From the NCBI GenBank assembly GCA_964487545.1, contig CAZARI010000003.1, positions 1-64,000 of the forward strand: a DNA stretch of 64,000 bases, read 5' to 3'. Source of the stretch: SKUL01 sp964487545 (GTDB lineage Bacteria; Bacteroidota; Bacteroidia; Flavobacteriales_D; SKUL01). Shown piece after piece: positions 62,965 through 64,000 of this stretch (position 1 is the stretch's first letter; each line of letters starts with the position of its first letter). The notes beneath the pieces are model-generated. The model ran no database searches. It saw nothing but the letters and a program-made list of their open reading frames with translations, and was not told the DNA's origin. The position numbers were made by a program, and so were the translations under genes.

Positions 62965-63093
62965 TTAATTAAGCGCCAGTTATATTCCTTAACCAAGCAG
63001 GGCATTAATTAACTTATTTTGCTTTTTATTAATTAACATAAGCCTTAATTAATGTTTAGCCATTTTTCTTAACTTAGCCCTTGCGTTAATTAA
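62965..63093. promoter_or_regulatory. Array of five TTAATTAA palindromes before the Fic gene
   Basis: TTAATTAA occurs at 62965-62972, 63005-63012, 63029-63036, 63045-63052 and 63086-63093, with start-to-start distances of 40, 24, 16 and 41 bases; the last box lies 9 bases before the GTG. TTAAC half-sites are at 62989 and 63069. By chance one such 8-mer is expected only once in many kilobases at this base composition. It is best explained as operators for a DNA-binding protein. Confidence 0.7.
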
Positions 63094-63101
63094 GAAAAGT
63101 T

Positions 63102-64000
63102 GTGAAAAAGTTTAAATCAGGCACAAACGTCAATCAGGGAAGTTATAAGGCTTTTATACCTGAAAAAATCAATCGCCACTGGAGGATCGATGACATGGAA
63201 ATCTTCCGATTGTTGAGTCAGGCCGACAGGCAGTTGGGTAGATTGGATATGTTTTCCGAACACGTTAATATCGCATTGTACATCAGTGTGCACGTGGCAA
63301 AGGAAGCTACTCAAAGTACCCGAATAGAGGGTACGCAAACCCGAATGGAGGATGCTTTTTTGGATGAGCTGGAAATTTCACCCGAGCACCGTGATGACTG
63401 GCAGGAGGTACAGAATTATATCAATGCCATGAACGGGGCTTCGAAACGATTAGATCATCTTCCTTTTTCAGGTCGGTTGATAAAAGAGTCACATAAGATT
63501 TTATTACAAGGTGTTCGGGGTGAGCACAAGTTGGCGGGAGCGTTTCGGAGCAGTCAGAACTGGATTGGCGGTGCTACATTGAGCGATGCCGTATTTATTC
63601 CACCACCGCATACTTACATACCGGAATTGATCAGCGATTTGGAAAAATTTGCCAATGACGATAACAACCCGTTGCCTGATTTATTGAAAATTGCGCTGAT
63701 TCATTATCAATTTGAAACCATCCATCCGTTTTTAGATGGAAATGGACGTGTGGGACGATTGCTCAACACACTATATCTGGTGAGCAATGGGATTCTCCAA
63801 CAACCCGTTTTGTATCTCTCCGATTTCTTTGAACAACACCGCCAGTTGTATTACGACAATCTGATGCGGGTGCGAACGCACAACGATATCAATCAGTGGT
63901 TCAAATTCTTTTTAACAGGTGTTATTGAAACCGCAAAGCAGGGTGTCAAAACATTTTCCGGAATTCTTCAACTCAAGACTGATGTGGAGAACAGGTTGCA
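63102..64000 (+). CDS. Fic-domain protein with N-terminal inhibitory motif (3' end outside window)
   Basis: At least 299 residues from a GTG at 63102; the gene continues past the window. The Fic active site HPFLDGNGRVGR is at 208-219, with catalytic His208. The inhibitory alpha-helix motif (S/T)xxxE(G/N) is present as Ser72 to Gly77 (STRIEG), with Glu76 expected to block ATP until relieved, so it is a class II Fic enzyme that would transfer AMP to a target protein. Further C-terminal domains, often winged-helix in this group, cannot be seen. The upstream TTAATTAA array suggests tight control. Confidence 0.92.
   Translation, partial: MKKFKSGTNVNQGSYKAFIPEKINRHWRIDDMEIFRLLSQADRQLGRLDMFSEHVNIALYISVHVAKEATQSTRIEGTQTRMEDAFLDELEISPEHRDDWQEVQNYINAMNGASKRLDHLPFSGRLIKESHKILLQGVRGEHKLAGAFRSSQNWIGGATLSDAVFIPPPHTYIPELISDLEKFANDDNNPLPDLLKIALIHYQFETIHPFLDGNGRVGRLLNTLYLVSNGILQQPVLYLSDFFEQHRQLYYDNLMRVRTHNDINQWFKFFLTGVIETAKQGVKTFSGILQLKTDVENRL

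Noticed and set aside
63102..64000. Fic gene as part of a toxin-antitoxin pair
   Set aside because: The inhibitory motif is inside the protein itself (residues 72-77), and no small antitoxin frame precedes it.

Overview
The window is chromosomal DNA from a member of the Bacteroidota, most likely a marine or environmental lineage near the Flavobacteriia. The evidence is lineage-specific: type IX secretion (T9SS) C-terminal signals of type A and type B, a SprE/PorW lipoprotein, a PorP/SprF protein, an HU-CCDC81/SPOR protein, DUF4292 and DUF4837 lipoproteins, a MurF-alanine racemase fusion, a DAHP synthase-chorismate mutase fusion, an F-ATPase operon without beta and epsilon, and TAnnTTTG -7 promoter boxes. 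Genes are densely packed, often with 1-4 base start/stop overlaps, and several start with TTG or GTG. I see no tRNA, rRNA, insertion sequence, prophage or CRISPR array.

Layout. 1-5.6 kb: a hairpin terminator and two tandem secreted subtilases (minus strand), one with the catalytic Asp changed to Glu. 5.7-8.8 kb: murF-alr and thymidine kinase (minus). 8.9-13.9 kb (plus): an unknown protein, an M28 peptidase, rsmI, a VAT1-like oxidoreductase and DAHP synthase-chorismate mutase, closed by a strong bidirectional terminator. 14.0-19.7 kb (minus): a lipoprotein with ten Cys-rich repeats, a 77-residue protein, pepD, kbl and dprA. 19.8-24.8 kb (plus): a TonB-dependent receptor overlapping kdsB, an HU-CCDC81/SPOR protein and a small unknown protein.

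24.8-40.6 kb is a long minus-strand envelope block. In transcription order it holds a 1222-residue histidine kinase, an enoyl-CoA hydratase family protein, a flippase, dut, a sugar nucleotidyltransferase, a TPR lipoprotein, a DUF4292 lipoprotein and an EnvC-like murein hydrolase activator, then (own promoter) tatA-gatA, then a LysM lytic transglycosylase and a DUF4837 lipoprotein. 40.7-49.5 kb (minus) is sprE/porW, bactofilin, AtpZ-like, a small membrane protein and atpBEFHAG, with a terminator after atpG and a hairpin between atpE and atpF.

49.8-64 kb (plus): M23 peptidase, GH3-family enzyme, dxr, rseP, an Hpt protein, a single-domain response regulator, an FAD oxidoreductase, then a four-gene surface cassette (secreted beta-rich protein, T9SS type B substrate, PorP/SprF, OmpA/PD40 protein), 3-hydroxyanthranilate dioxygenase, and a Fic-domain gene cut by the window end. 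The Fic gene is preceded by five TTAATTAA palindromes within 129 bases.

Most of the window is housekeeping plus cell-envelope function. The points most worth a second look are the TTAATTAA array before the Fic gene, the Asp-to-Glu subtilase beside its intact paralogue, the ten-repeat Cys-rich lipoprotein, and the compact T9SS type B/PorP/OmpA cassette.
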